A stretch of DNA of 64,000 nucleotides from positions 186,001 through 250,000 of the forward strand of contig NZ_JAAVTX010000004.1 in assembly GCF_012163145.1 (NCBI RefSeq), read 5' to 3'. The stretch comes from Falsiroseomonas frigidaquae. GTDB taxonomy: Bacteria; Pseudomonadota; Alphaproteobacteria; Acetobacterales; Acetobacteraceae. Positions 25,904 through 33,116 of the stretch are shown in pieces. The stretch's first letter is position 1; each line of letters starts with the position of its first letter. Made by a program: the position numbers and the translations under genes. The notes below the pieces were generated by a model that was not told the DNA's origin, did not search any database, and worked only from the letters and a program-made list of their open reading frames with translations.

Positions 25904-26743
25904 ATGGCAGCTGCGCCGGGGAACGAGGCCGCGCCGAGCCGGCTGGACAGGCTGTGCAACGCGCCCGTCTGGTGGTCCATCGTCGCGCTGCTGGCCGTGG
26001 TGCTGGCGCTGCCATGGAGCCAGGATCGCCTTGCAGAGCGCGGCTGGCCGCCCGACACCTTCCTGTGGCGCTACCTGGCCGTCGCCGCGATCGGCGCCGT
26101 GGTGGGCTTTGCCGAACTGGTCTCCCGCTACCGCGACGAGCCCTGGATCGTCGCCGCCAGCCCGCCCGGGCTGACCTTCATCGGCGCCAATGCGGCCGCG
26201 GCGCTCGCCGCGCTCGGGGTGCTGGAATACTACCCGGAGGTCTTCGCCCCGCCGGCGGATGGGCTGACCCGCACGCTGCTGGCCGGCTTCGGCGCCATGC
26301 TGGTGCTGCGCTCCAAGCTGCTGACGTTGCGCCAGCCCGGCGGCACCGATGTGGAGGTCGGCCCCGCCTTCGTGGTGGACAGCCTGCTGACCGCGGTGAA
26401 CCGCGACGTGGACCGCCGGCGCGCCGAACGCCGCATCGGCCTGGTCACCCGCATGGCACGGCGCTTCTCGGCGCACCCCTTCGAGCAGTCGGCGCCGCAT
26501 CTGAAGGGCGCGCTGCTCGCCTTCCAGACAATGGATGCGGAGGAACGAACGCGGCTGTCCAACACCATCCGCACCATGCTGTCGGACCCCGAAATCGTCG
26601 CGCTGTCGAACGAAGTGAAATACGCGATGATCGGCTACGACTACCTGACCGCCTTCGGCGAGCAGACCTTCATCTGCGCCTTCGACGAGCTGGAGCGCTC
26701 GATCCTGGCGACCCCTGCCAGCCCGCCTGCGCCGGGCGGATAG
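25904..26743 (+). CDS. Hypothetical membrane protein
   Basis: 279 residues. Three to four hydrophobic segments lie in residues 20-135 (WWSIVALLAVVLALPW; LAVAAIGAVVGFAELV; LTFIGANAAAALAALG; LLAGFGAMLVLRSKLL). They are followed by a conserved-looking soluble region starting GGTDVEVGPAFVVDSLL. The helical C-terminus (140-270) is rich in Arg and acidic residues and is probably cytoplasmic. I do not recognise a family. It follows the winged-helix-like gene by 25 bases and could be co-transcribed with it. Confidence 0.68.
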   Translation: MAAAPGNEAAPSRLDRLCNAPVWWSIVALLAVVLALPWSQDRLAERGWPPDTFLWRYLAVAAIGAVVGFAELVSRYRDEPWIVAASPPGLTFIGANAAAALAALGVLEYYPEVFAPPADGLTRTLLAGFGAMLVLRSKLLTLRQPGGTDVEVGPAFVVDSLLTAVNRDVDRRRAERRIGLVTRMARRFSAHPFEQSAPHLKGALLAFQTMDAEERTRLSNTIRTMLSDPEIVALSNEVKYAMIGYDYLTAFGEQTFICAFDELERSILATPASPPAPGG

Positions 26744-26849
26744 GAAGAAATATTTTTTGTCGCAGCACCGGCAAAGCCGAATCCCCGGTACCACCAAGTG
26801 AAGTTGGCCGATTTCCGGGGCCGCGCAGCTTCCTCGGGAAATATCACGA

Positions 26850-26863
26850 CTGTCACATGACAG
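26850..26863. promoter_or_regulatory. Inverted-repeat operator candidate
   Basis: CTGTCA-CA-TGACAG is a perfect 6-bp inverted repeat in the 237-base gap before the GNAT gene. It is centred about 60 bases upstream of the predicted transcription start, a position typical for an activator. Read on the minus strand, 26863-26846 is also a 12/14 match to a PHO box (CTGTCAT-GTGA-CAGTCGT), though it points away from the GNAT gene. Confidence 0.4.
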
Positions 26864-26879
26864 CCGCGTGCCGGCTGAT

Positions 26880-26909
26880 TTGCCTTTCGACATGCGGGCA
26901 CGATCTAAT
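26880..26909 (+). promoter_or_regulatory. Predicted sigma-70-type promoter for the GNAT gene
   Basis: TTGCCT (26880-26885) and TCTAAT (26904-26909) are separated by 18 bases and match the -35 and -10 consensus 4/6 and 5/6. Transcription would start near 26916, giving a leader of about 65 bases. The rest of the gap, including the AT-rich ATATTTTTT at 26748-26757, may hold the end of the upstream transcript. Confidence 0.45.
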
Positions 26910-26980
26910 GACAGCGACAGAGGCGATCGGCCCGGACCAATCCTGGCCACCCTCTGCGGACACAAACGTAGCAGGATCTC

Positions 26981-27646
26981 ATGTCTTCCCGATGGGCCCG
27001 GCAGGCCCTCAACTACCGCCCGATTGCCAAGAACCGCCTGGACCTGGTCCAGACCATGGATCTGGATGCGGACCAGATCGAAGACTTCCTCGGGCCACTC
27101 CCTGACATTCTCGCCACCGTCCGCCGCGGCGCCTGGCATTCGTTGATCGGCATCGAGGCCGATGGCCGGCTGATCGGCTTCTACGTCGTCCACCCCGATC
27201 CGCGCGATGCCACCTGCTGGTGGCTGGGCTGGTTCATCCTGTCCCCTTCGCATCAGGGGCGCGGCCTCGGCCGGGCAATCCTGGCGCGCATCATGGCCGG
27301 ACTCGCCGGCGTTCCGGCCTGCCGCCGGATGCGGCTGATCGTGGTGCCGGAGAATGCCGGCGCCCGCGCACTATACGCCAAGATGGGCTTCGGGCTGGTC
27401 GATACGCTGCCCGCCACGGGCGATCTGGTGATGGAATGCGCGCTGCGCCCGGGCAGCCCCGCCTGGGCTCCTGCCCGCGCCGCCACCGCCTGCCCGATCG
27501 CCACAAGGCGCGGCCGAAGGCGCATGCGGCTGCGGCCGCGCACCGGGCCGCATGCGGCGCGTGTCATCGGCGTGGAGCGCGGGCCGCCGGCGCATATGCT
27601 GGGGATGGGATCGGCGCCGCTGCGGGCGCAACCACCGGATCGCTGA
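26981..27646 (+). CDS. GNAT-family N-acetyltransferase
   Basis: 221 residues. The acetyl-CoA-binding motif A is QGRGLGRAILARIM near residue 90, preceded by the beta4 strand WWLGWFILSP and followed by motif B (VPENAGARALYAKMGF). The substrate could be an amino acid, a small amine or a protein N-terminus and cannot be told. The domain should end near residue 155. The last 65 residues are an Arg/Pro-rich tail (TRRGRRRMRLRPRTG) that is unusual for the family and may be a run-on after loss of an earlier stop. A promoter and operator-like palindrome lie upstream. Confidence 0.8.
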   Translation: MSSRWARQALNYRPIAKNRLDLVQTMDLDADQIEDFLGPLPDILATVRRGAWHSLIGIEADGRLIGFYVVHPDPRDATCWWLGWFILSPSHQGRGLGRAILARIMAGLAGVPACRRMRLIVVPENAGARALYAKMGFGLVDTLPATGDLVMECALRPGSPAWAPARAATACPIATRRGRRRMRLRPRTGPHAARVIGVERGPPAHMLGMGSAPLRAQPPDR

Positions 27647-27673
27647 GCCGGATCGCTCAGCCGGGGGTGGAGA

Positions 27674-27759
27674 TGGTGCGGTCGAGAAGATTCGAACTTC
27701 CACGGGGTTGCCCCCACCAGCACCTCAAGCTGGCGCGTCTACCATTCCGCCACGACCGC
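27674..27759 (-). tRNA. tRNA-Leu (anticodon GAG)
   Basis: On the minus strand the acceptor stem GCGGTCG/CGACCGC, A discriminator and an encoded CCA frame an 86-base class II tRNA. The anticodon arm is CCAGC-TTGAGGT-GCTGG, giving GAG. The long variable arm (TGGGGGCAACCCCGT) and the T-loop TTCGAAT are present. GAG reads CTC and CTT leucine codons, which are frequent in this GC-rich genome. Confidence 0.95.
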
Positions 27760-27787
27760 ATATCGGGTAGAGGCGCGCCTATAGCCG

Positions 27788-28471
27788 ATGACAACGCACC
27801 CGACAACGCCCCTCCTTGGGCCCCTCGCCGCTTCTCCTGAATGGTCCATCGCACCGGGCCGCCTGCCCTATGCGCTGGCGCTGGAAACCATGGCCACCCG
27901 CGTCGCCGCCATCCGCGCCGGCACCGCGCCGGAGGCCGTCTGGCTGGTGGAGCATGAGCCGACCTACACCGCCGGCACCTCCGCGCGGCCGGAGGATCTG
28001 CTGGAGACCCGATTCCCCGCCGTGGCGGCGGGGCGCGGCGGGCAATGGACCTATCACGGCCCGGGCCAGCGCACCGGCTATGTGATGCTGGACCTGACGC
28101 GGGAGCACGGCACGGTGCGCGCGCGCGATGTGCGGGACTATGTGCGGGGCCTCGAGGAATGGCTGATCCGCGCGCTGGACCGCTTCAATATCCGCGGCGA
28201 GCGGCGGGATGGCCGAATCGGCATCTGGGTGGCCGACAAGGCGCGCGGGACGGAGGAAAAGATCGGCGCCATCGGCGTGCGCGTCACCCGCTGGGTGTCC
28301 TGGCACGGCGTAGCGCTGAACGTGGACCCGGACCTGTCCCATTTCGGCGGCATCGTGCCCTGCGGCATCGCCGAGCACGGCGTCACCAGCCTGCACAAGC
28401 TGGGCGTGCTGGCGACGATGGAGGAGGCGGATGCGGCGCTGATGTCGGCCTGGGTCGAAGTGTTCGGCTGA
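27788..28471 (+). CDS. lipB: Lipoyl(octanoyl) transferase
   Basis: 227 residues. The LipB signature [20 protein letters not shown] (residues 84-103) is intact, with [11 protein letters not shown] carrying the catalytic Lys 158 and IVPCGI the catalytic Cys 192. The enzyme moves octanoyl from acyl-carrier protein to lipoyl domains of 2-oxoacid dehydrogenases and glycine cleavage H protein. No lipA is adjacent. The gene starts 28 bases past the tRNA-Leu gene on the opposite strand and ends at a hairpin shared with a convergent gene. Confidence 0.95.
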   Translation: MTTHPTTPLLGPLAASPEWSIAPGRLPYALALETMATRVAAIRAGTAPEAVWLVEHEPTYTAGTSARPEDLLETRFPAVAAGRGGQWTYHGPGQRTGYVMLDLTREHGTVRARDVRDYVRGLEEWLIRALDRFNIRGERRDGRIGIWVADKARGTEEKIGAIGVRVTRWVSWHGVALNVDPDLSHFGGIVPCGIAEHGVTSLHKLGVLATMEEADAALMSAWVEVFG

Positions 28472-28479
28472 TTCAGACC

Positions 28480-28494
28480 GGCCGGGGACCGGCC
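28480..28494. terminator. Hairpin between convergent lipB and membrane-protein genes
   Basis: GGCCGG-GGA-CCGGCC is a perfect 6-bp stem with a 3-base loop, 8 bases after the lipB stop and touching the stop of the opposite gene. It may act as a bidirectional terminator. No T-run follows. Confidence 0.45.
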
Positions 28495-29285
28495 TAGATC
28501 CGCGCCGGGCGGCGGCGCGGCAGGGAGATCATCCGGTACACCGCCAGCCCCGCCGCCCAGGCAAGCCAGGCCAGCACAGGCCAGGCCAGCGCCATCCAGC
28601 CCGCCCGGGCACGTTCCGCTGCAATCTCATCCGTCATCGCCAGGAAGGCCGGCTCGGCCACCGCCGTCAGGCCATGCAGCGCGAGAGCAGCCTGCGCTGC
28701 CTCCGGCCGTGGGGTGGCGCGGAAGGCCTCCGTCAGGCGCGCCGGAAAGGTGGCGGCACAGGGGGTGGCCGCGCGGGTCTCGGCGCAGACCAGGAAGGCC
28801 GCCACCGGCTGGGCACGGTCCCAGCCCTGCGGCACCAGTGGCACGGCGAAGGCGGAAAGCTCTACCGGCGGGCCGGCGCTGCGCGGGATGCGGCTGCGCG
28901 CCTCGCCGGCCAGGTCGGCGCGGGCGGTGGCCTCGGGGAAGACCAGGCGCGTGGCCTCGGGCGCGGCCGATGCCTCCGCCACGCTGGCCAGCCGCGCCTC
29001 CACCCCGCCGCCGAGCCGCAGCCACAGCGCCGCCTCCGCCGCCACGCCGATGAAGCCGAACAGCGCCACCAGGCCGAGCGCCACGAAGGCCCCCGTGCGA
29101 AGGCGCAGTGCGAGCGCGACGCCCACCAGGAAGGCGCCGAGTCCGCCCAGGGCAATCGCGATGGGAAATGGCAGGGCCAGCACCAGCAGCGGCGCGGCCA
29201 GGCCGATGGCAACCATGGCCGCCAGGCCGATCATCAGCAGGCGCGGCAGCGCGCCCTCCTGGCCGGATGAAGCGGGCGACGCCAT
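28494..29285 (-). CDS. Hypothetical membrane protein
   Basis: 263 residues. Three hydrophobic segments occupy residues 14-90 (RLLMIGLAAMVAIGLAAPLL; FPIAIALGGLGAFLVGVALA; GAFVALGLVALFGFIGVAAE). A soluble region of about 140 residues follows, then a C-terminal helix near 230-250 (MALAWPVLAWLAWAAGLAVY). Two Cys in the soluble part (FLVCAETRAATPCAATFP) could form a disulfide if it is periplasmic. No family is recognised. The 87-base gap upstream (29286-29372) shows no clear promoter. Confidence 0.65.
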   Translation of the reverse strand: MASPASSGQEGALPRLLMIGLAAMVAIGLAAPLLVLALPFPIAIALGGLGAFLVGVALALRLRTGAFVALGLVALFGFIGVAAEAALWLRLGGGVEARLASVAEASAAPEATRLVFPEATARADLAGEARSRIPRSAGPPVELSAFAVPLVPQGWDRAQPVAAFLVCAETRAATPCAATFPARLTEAFRATPRPEAAQAALALHGLTAVAEPAFLAMTDEIAAERARAGWMALAWPVLAWLAWAAGLAVYRMISLPRRRPARI

Positions 29286-29372
29286 GCGGATCTTCCTTGG
29301 TTGCTTCCTGCCGCGCGCATCCTGGCATGGTGGCGACGCGCGGCAAGGCCGGCGGGCAGAGGATGTGGCCTG

Positions 29373-29555
29373 TTAGGGCCCGTCCTCCTCCACCTCCCAC
29401 CCCTGCGCCAGGAATCGCGCCAGGGTGGGTTCGTGCTGGTCATCCGGGTAGGATTCCAGCACCTCGTCTTCCTCATCCAGCACCTCGGTGCCGGCCTCGG
29501 TGGTGACGATGACCCGCGTGGCCATCTCACCCTTCATCAGCACCGTTTCGCGCAA
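29373..29555 (-). CDS. Small acidic hypothetical protein
   Basis: 60 residues with a strikingly acidic core (VLDEEDEVLESYPDDQHEP) and a C-terminal LARFLAQGWEVEEDGP. It begins 11 bases after the helicase stop on the same strand, so it is probably translated from the helicase message. ATG codons at residues 7 and 11 are alternative starts. Function unknown; the size, position and non-random composition support a real gene. Confidence 0.5.
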   Translation of the reverse strand: MRETVLMKGEMATRVIVTTEAGTEVLDEEDEVLESYPDDQHEPTLARFLAQGWEVEEDGP

Positions 29556-29566
29556 GGCGGAAGGCC

Positions 29567-30988
29567 TCAGCGCCCGCGGATGAAGGCGGGAGCAGCGCCG
29601 CCGTCGCGGAAATCACCCTCGCGCCAGTTGCGGTCCTTCTGGCCCGCGGCGGCCACGGCCGGACGACGCGCCGGCTGGTCGCCGGTGCGCGGCGCCGGGC
29701 CAGCATTGCCGCGCGGAGCACCCTGCTGGCCGCTGCGGCCACCGCCGCCACCACCACCACCACCGCCGTTGCGTCCGCGGGACGGGCTATTGCGGCCGCG
29801 GTTGCCGCCGGCCGGCTTCACCGCATCCGGACGCCCGCCGGTGCGATACATCGGCACGGAGACATCCTGGCGTTCGTCGGTCGCCGGGATGGAGATGCGG
29901 ATCAGCTTCTCCACCGCCCACAGCTTCTCCCGCTCATCCGGCGCGCACATCGCGATGGCGATGCCGGATGCGCCGGCGCGCGCGGTGCGGCCGATGCGGT
30001 GGACATAGGCCTCGGGGGTGTCCGGCATGTCGTGCTGGATCACATGCGTCACGCCATCCACGTCGATGCCGCGGGCGGCAATGTCGGTGGCGACCAGCAC
30101 CGGGGCGCGGTTCGACTTGAAGTCGGACAGCGCGCGTTCGCGCTGGCCCTGGGACTTGTTGCCATGGATGGCGTTGGCAGCGATGCCGTCGGCCTCCAGG
30201 TTCTTCACCACGCGGTCGGCGCCGTGCTTGGTGCGGGTGAAGATCAGCGCGCGGCCGACCCCCTCGCCCTTCAACAGCTCGGCCAGCTTGCCGCGCTTGC
30301 GGCCCTGCTCGATGACGACGAGCTTCTGGGTCACCCGTTCCGCGGTGGTGGCGACGGGCGCCACCTCGATGCGGATCGGGTCCTTCAGGATCTCGGCCGA
30401 AAGCTTCGCCACTTCCGCCGGCATGGTCGCCGAGAAGAACATGGTGTGGCGCTTGGACGGCAGCTTCGGCAGGATTTTCCGAATCGCGGGCCAGAAGCCC
30501 TTGTCCAGCATCTGGTCGGCTTCGTCCAAGACCAGCGCGTTCACCATGTCGAGGCGTGCGGAGCCCTCATCCATGTGGTCCTGCAGACGGCCCGGGGTGG
30601 CCACCAGGATGTCGATGCCGTTCGCCAGCGCGCGGCGCTGCGGGCCATGCGGCACGCCGCCGAAGATGACGAAGACGGACAGGCCCAGGTGGCGGCCGTA
30701 GTTCTTCAGGCTGTCGGCGATCTGGCTGGCCAGTTCGCGGGTCGGCGACAGAATCAGGGCGCGGCAGCCGCCACGCGGCGGGCGGCCCTTCGATTCGGCC
30801 AGCAGGTGCAGCAGGGGCAGGCCGAAGGCGGCGGTCTTGCCGGTGCCGGTCTGCGCGATGCCGAGGATGTCGCGCCCGGTCAGCGCATGCGGAATCGCAT
30901 CGCGCTGGATCGGCGTCGGGGTGGTGTAGCCCTCTTCGGTCAGCGCCTGGAGAATGCGCGGAGAGAGGCCGAGTTCACTGAAGCTCAT
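29567..30988 (-). CDS. DEAD-box ATP-dependent RNA helicase (RhlE-like)
   Basis: 473 residues from the ATG giving MSFSELGLSPRILQAL, the usual N-terminus. All motifs are present: Q motif TPTPIQRDAIPHAL, I AQTGTGKT, Ia PTRELA, II DEAD, III SAT, V ATDIAARGIDV and VI HRIGRTARAG. The C-terminal 110 residues are a Gly/Arg/Pro-rich tail with ten consecutive Gly encoded by a GGN triplet run (about 29739-29768). Such tails bind RNA nonspecifically. It probably helps ribosome assembly or RNA decay, especially in the cold. A predicted promoter 225 bases upstream implies a long leader. Confidence 0.93.
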   Translation of the reverse strand: MSFSELGLSPRILQALTEEGYTTPTPIQRDAIPHALTGRDILGIAQTGTGKTAAFGLPLLHLLAESKGRPPRGGCRALILSPTRELASQIADSLKNYGRHLGLSVFVIFGGVPHGPQRRALANGIDILVATPGRLQDHMDEGSARLDMVNALVLDEADQMLDKGFWPAIRKILPKLPSKRHTMFFSATMPAEVAKLSAEILKDPIRIEVAPVATTAERVTQKLVVIEQGRKRGKLAELLKGEGVGRALIFTRTKHGADRVVKNLEADGIAANAIHGNKSQGQRERALSDFKSNRAPVLVATDIAARGIDVDGVTHVIQHDMPDTPEAYVHRIGRTARAGASGIAIAMCAPDEREKLWAVEKLIRISIPATDERQDVSVPMYRTGGRPDAVKPAGGNRGRNSPSRGRNGGGGGGGGGGRSGQQGAPRGNAGPAPRTGDQPARRPAVAAAGQKDRNWREGDFRDGGAAPAFIRGR

Positions 30989-31220
30989 GAAATACAAAAA
31001 TCCGGTCAGGCCGCCCGGCATCAGCGCGGGCGGTTGGGTGGCGGTGGGCCAACCCGCGTGCCGGGGCCGGTCCGATGTTGTCCGCAGAGCCACGCCTTTC
31101 GGGCGACGGCAGCGCCCCGGTCCGGGCCTCCAGGCGAAAGGTCATCCCCTCATGGGACAACCGCGCCGGGCCCGCTCACGCGGCCGGGGCGCGGCGGGCA
31201 ATCACCCGCCGACGGGCGGA

Positions 31221-31249
31221 GAGATAGGGCAGAATCGCTCACCCGACAA
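31221..31249 (-). promoter_or_regulatory. Predicted promoter for the RNA helicase gene
   Basis: On the minus strand TTGTCG (31249-31244), a 17-base spacer and TATCTC (31226-31221) match -35 and -10 each 4/6. Transcription would start near 31214. The 225-base GC-rich leader to the helicase ATG contains no convincing gene; region 30989-31278 is otherwise empty. Confidence 0.4.
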
Positions 31250-31278
31250 GGAATTTCGGCAGTGCAGCATGAGGGTGG

Positions 31279-31554
31279 TCAGCCATCCGCCCGGCGGCTG
31301 AATCCGGCCTCCTCCGGCACCTCGGCCGGGGTCTCCGCGACCGCCCCGACGCGGGCGAGCAGTGGTCCGCGCTGGCAGGCGGCGATCATTGCCCGCACCT
31401 GCGCCGCATCACCGGCCACCAGCGCCTGCACACTGCGGTCCGGCCGGTTCCGCACCCAGCCACGCAGGCCGAGGCGCTGTGCCTCCCGCACCAGCCAGTC
31501 CCGGTAGCCGACACCCTGCACCCGGCCGCTGATGGCCAGCAGCCGGGCGATCAT
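31279..31554 (-). CDS. acyP: Acylphosphatase
   Basis: 91 residues, the normal size. GRVQGVGYRDW contains catalytic Arg18 and GWVRNRPDRSV contains catalytic Asn36, with VQALVAGDAAQVRAMI completing the ferredoxin-like fold. It hydrolyses acyl phosphates such as acetyl-phosphate or 1,3-bisphosphoglycerate. Its start overlaps the stop of the ATP12 gene (ATGA), so it is translationally coupled. A longer in-frame reading upstream is the shadow of that gene. Confidence 0.92.
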   Translation of the reverse strand: MIARLLAISGRVQGVGYRDWLVREAQRLGLRGWVRNRPDRSVQALVAGDAAQVRAMIAACQRGPLLARVGAVAETPAEVPEEAGFSRRADG

Positions 31555-32252
31555 CCGGCCAGCCGCATCAGCCGGGCCGCCAGCGCCACATCCGCCGCGG
31601 CGGCGTTGCGGCGGATCACGCTGTCGGGATCGACGCCCCAGAACTCCTCCTGGAAGGCTTCCTCCAGCGTCGCCAGGCGATGCGCCTCGGCCGGCTCCAG
31701 GTGCAGCCCGGTCACCGCCAGGCCCAGCACGAGGCTGCCCAAGGCCGGCACCGCGATGCCCAGCGCCGCCAGGCCCAGAACGGAATGCCGCGCCACCGCC
31801 CGGTGCAGCGCCGCCAGGGCCTGGGGCGGCTGCGATACGGGCATGATGCCGGTGGTGACCCGCAGCGGCGCATCCAGCGCGCGCGCAGACCAGGTGAGCC
31901 AGGGGTCCCAGGCCTCCGCCTGCCGCGCCGCCAGCCGGCTGACCTCCGCCCGGTAGCAGAGCAGCTCCGTCTCGCCGTAGCGGGCGATGGCGGCGGCGGT
32001 GCCTTCCAGCGCCGGCCCGATGCGTTCCTCCGCGGTGCCGACCAGCCGGGTCAGCGGCACATCCTCCGGCCGCATCTCGCCATCCTTGGCGCCGCCGGCC
32101 GCCTGCCATTCCGCGGCCACGGCCTCGGCCAGGGGCGCCCCCTGGACGCGCAGCGGCGCGCCGCCCGGCAAGCGGACCGGCCGGCCATCCAGCAGGATGG
32201 CGAAGCCTTCCTCGGCAGGCACCGCCCGCGCCTCGTTCCAGAACCGCTTCAC
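31551..32252 (-). CDS. ATP12-family F1-ATPase assembly chaperone
   Basis: 233 residues. KRFWNEARAVPAEEGFAILLDGRPVRLPG at the start (given here in outline) and PLTRLVGTAEERI, YGETELLCYRAE and WDPWLTWSARAL match the ATP12 family, which binds the F1 alpha subunit during ATP synthase assembly. Homologues occur in alphaproteobacteria and mitochondria. The rest is helical with a conserved ALHRAVARHSVLGLAALG. No ATP synthase genes are nearby in this window. Coupled to acylphosphatase by a 4-base overlap. Confidence 0.9.
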   Translation of the reverse strand: MKRFWNEARAVPAEEGFAILLDGRPVRLPGGAPLRVQGAPLAEAVAAEWQAAGGAKDGEMRPEDVPLTRLVGTAEERIGPALEGTAAAIARYGETELLCYRAEVSRLAARQAEAWDPWLTWSARALDAPLRVTTGIMPVSQPPQALAALHRAVARHSVLGLAALGIAVPALGSLVLGLAVTGLHLEPAEAHRLATLEEAFQEEFWGVDPDSVIRRNAAAADVALAARLMRLAG

Positions 32253-32298
32253 GCGCGCAATCCGGTCAACCCCGCGGCCTGCTCAGACCCGCAACCGC

Positions 32299-32829
32299 TC
32301 AGCGGCCGCGGGAGACCGCGGCGGAACGGGTACGCGCCGCCGGGCGGCTGCGCGCCGGCGCCGCACGCTCCGTGCAGGTCTCGGCATCGTGCGGGTTCAG
32401 CACGTTGCGCTCCATGGACATCTCGGCGAGCGCGCTCGCGTTGCTCTGCGACAGGGCCGCCTGGAACAGCGGCGTGATGTTCTGGCAGAAGCGCGAGCCC
32501 TGGCGGATGCCGTCCTGCGACTGCTCATTCGCCAGCGTCGTGATGTAGCCATCCAGCGCGCGCTGGCCCTGGGCACCGGCGGTGCGGCGGAAATGCGTGC
32601 GGATCGTGTTGTAGGCGCCGCCGAGGTCGCCCTGGAACTTGCGGACGAAGGCGTTGTAGTCGCCGTCCCGCTGGCAGGTGATGGCGGCGACCATCAGCTG
32701 GCTCTGCAGCGCGCGCAGCTCGAAGGCGGTGCGCTCACTGGCCTGCACGCAGGATTGGGCGATGGCGGGGCCGCCGATGGCCATGGCGGCGCCGGCGAGC
32801 AGAAGACGAACGGAAAACTTGCGGCGCAT
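32299..32829 (-). CDS. Secreted four-cysteine hypothetical protein
   Basis: 176 residues from ATG 32829, with GGGGAGG about 10 bases upstream on its strand. A signal peptide (RKFSVRLLLAGAAMAIGGPAIAQ) ends near residue 25. The mature protein is mostly helical and has four Cys (SCVQAS, ITCQRD, RFCQNI, AETCTER), suiting two periplasmic disulfides. The last 25 residues are an Arg/Ala/Pro-rich tail. The Cys spacing and LQSQLMVAAITCQRDGDYN block look conserved, but I cannot name the family. The 172-base gap upstream (32830-33001) shows no gene. Confidence 0.72.
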   Translation of the reverse strand: MRRKFSVRLLLAGAAMAIGGPAIAQSCVQASERTAFELRALQSQLMVAAITCQRDGDYNAFVRKFQGDLGGAYNTIRTHFRRTAGAQGQRALDGYITTLANEQSQDGIRQGSRFCQNITPLFQAALSQSNASALAEMSMERNVLNPHDAETCTERAAPARSRPAARTRSAAVSRGR

Positions 32830-33001
32830 GGCGTGGGAACCTCCCCCTGGGACCCCCTGCCTGCCGCATCGGCCGGGCCGGCGCAACCAATGTTGCGCTG
32901 GCGCGATCGCGCGGCGGAGCCCCCCGGCCCCAGGCGTCCCGTAGCACGCCGTCTCTACAGCATCCCGCCGCGAAAAACAGCGGAGATTGCGCAGCCCTTC
33001 T

Positions 33002-33079
33002 TCACAAGATTCCAATCAGGTAGAGCACGATGATAATCGGGATTGGCAACCCGACCAGCCACAGCAGAACACCCTTCAT
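33002..33079 (-). CDS. 25-residue hydrophobic membrane peptide
   Basis: The minus strand from 33079 reads MKGVLLWLVGLPIPIIIVLY and then five more residues to a TGA, 25 in all. A single Lys at position 2 is followed by an almost uninterrupted hydrophobic stretch with a central PIP, ideal for one transmembrane helix with its N-terminus inside. A GGAG ribosome site lies 6 bases upstream of ATG, inside a perfect inverted repeat. It begins 37 bases after the COQ9 stop on the same strand, so it may be the third gene of the def-COQ9 transcript. Function unknown. Start codon, ribosome site and composition together make a real gene likely. Confidence 0.62.
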   Translation of the reverse strand: MKGVLLWLVGLPIPIIIVLYLIGIL

Positions 33080-33085
33080 GACCCG

Positions 33086-33103
33086 CTCCGTAAGGTTACG
33101 GAG
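33086..33103 (-). promoter_or_regulatory. Inverted repeat that includes the small gene's ribosome-binding site
   Basis: CTCCGTAA-GG-TTACGGAG is a perfect 8-bp inverted repeat. In the minus-strand transcript its 3' arm ends in GGAG, the Shine-Dalgarno of the 25-residue peptide. Folding (7 bp with a 4-base loop) would hide that site. It could instead simply stabilise the 3' end of the COQ9 message. Confidence 0.5.
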
Positions 33104-33116
33104 ACTGAACGCCGAT

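Noticed and set aside
30975-31160. A 61-codon minus-strand open frame in the helicase leader
   Set aside because: No ribosome site, overlaps the helicase start, and the translation has no structure-like composition.
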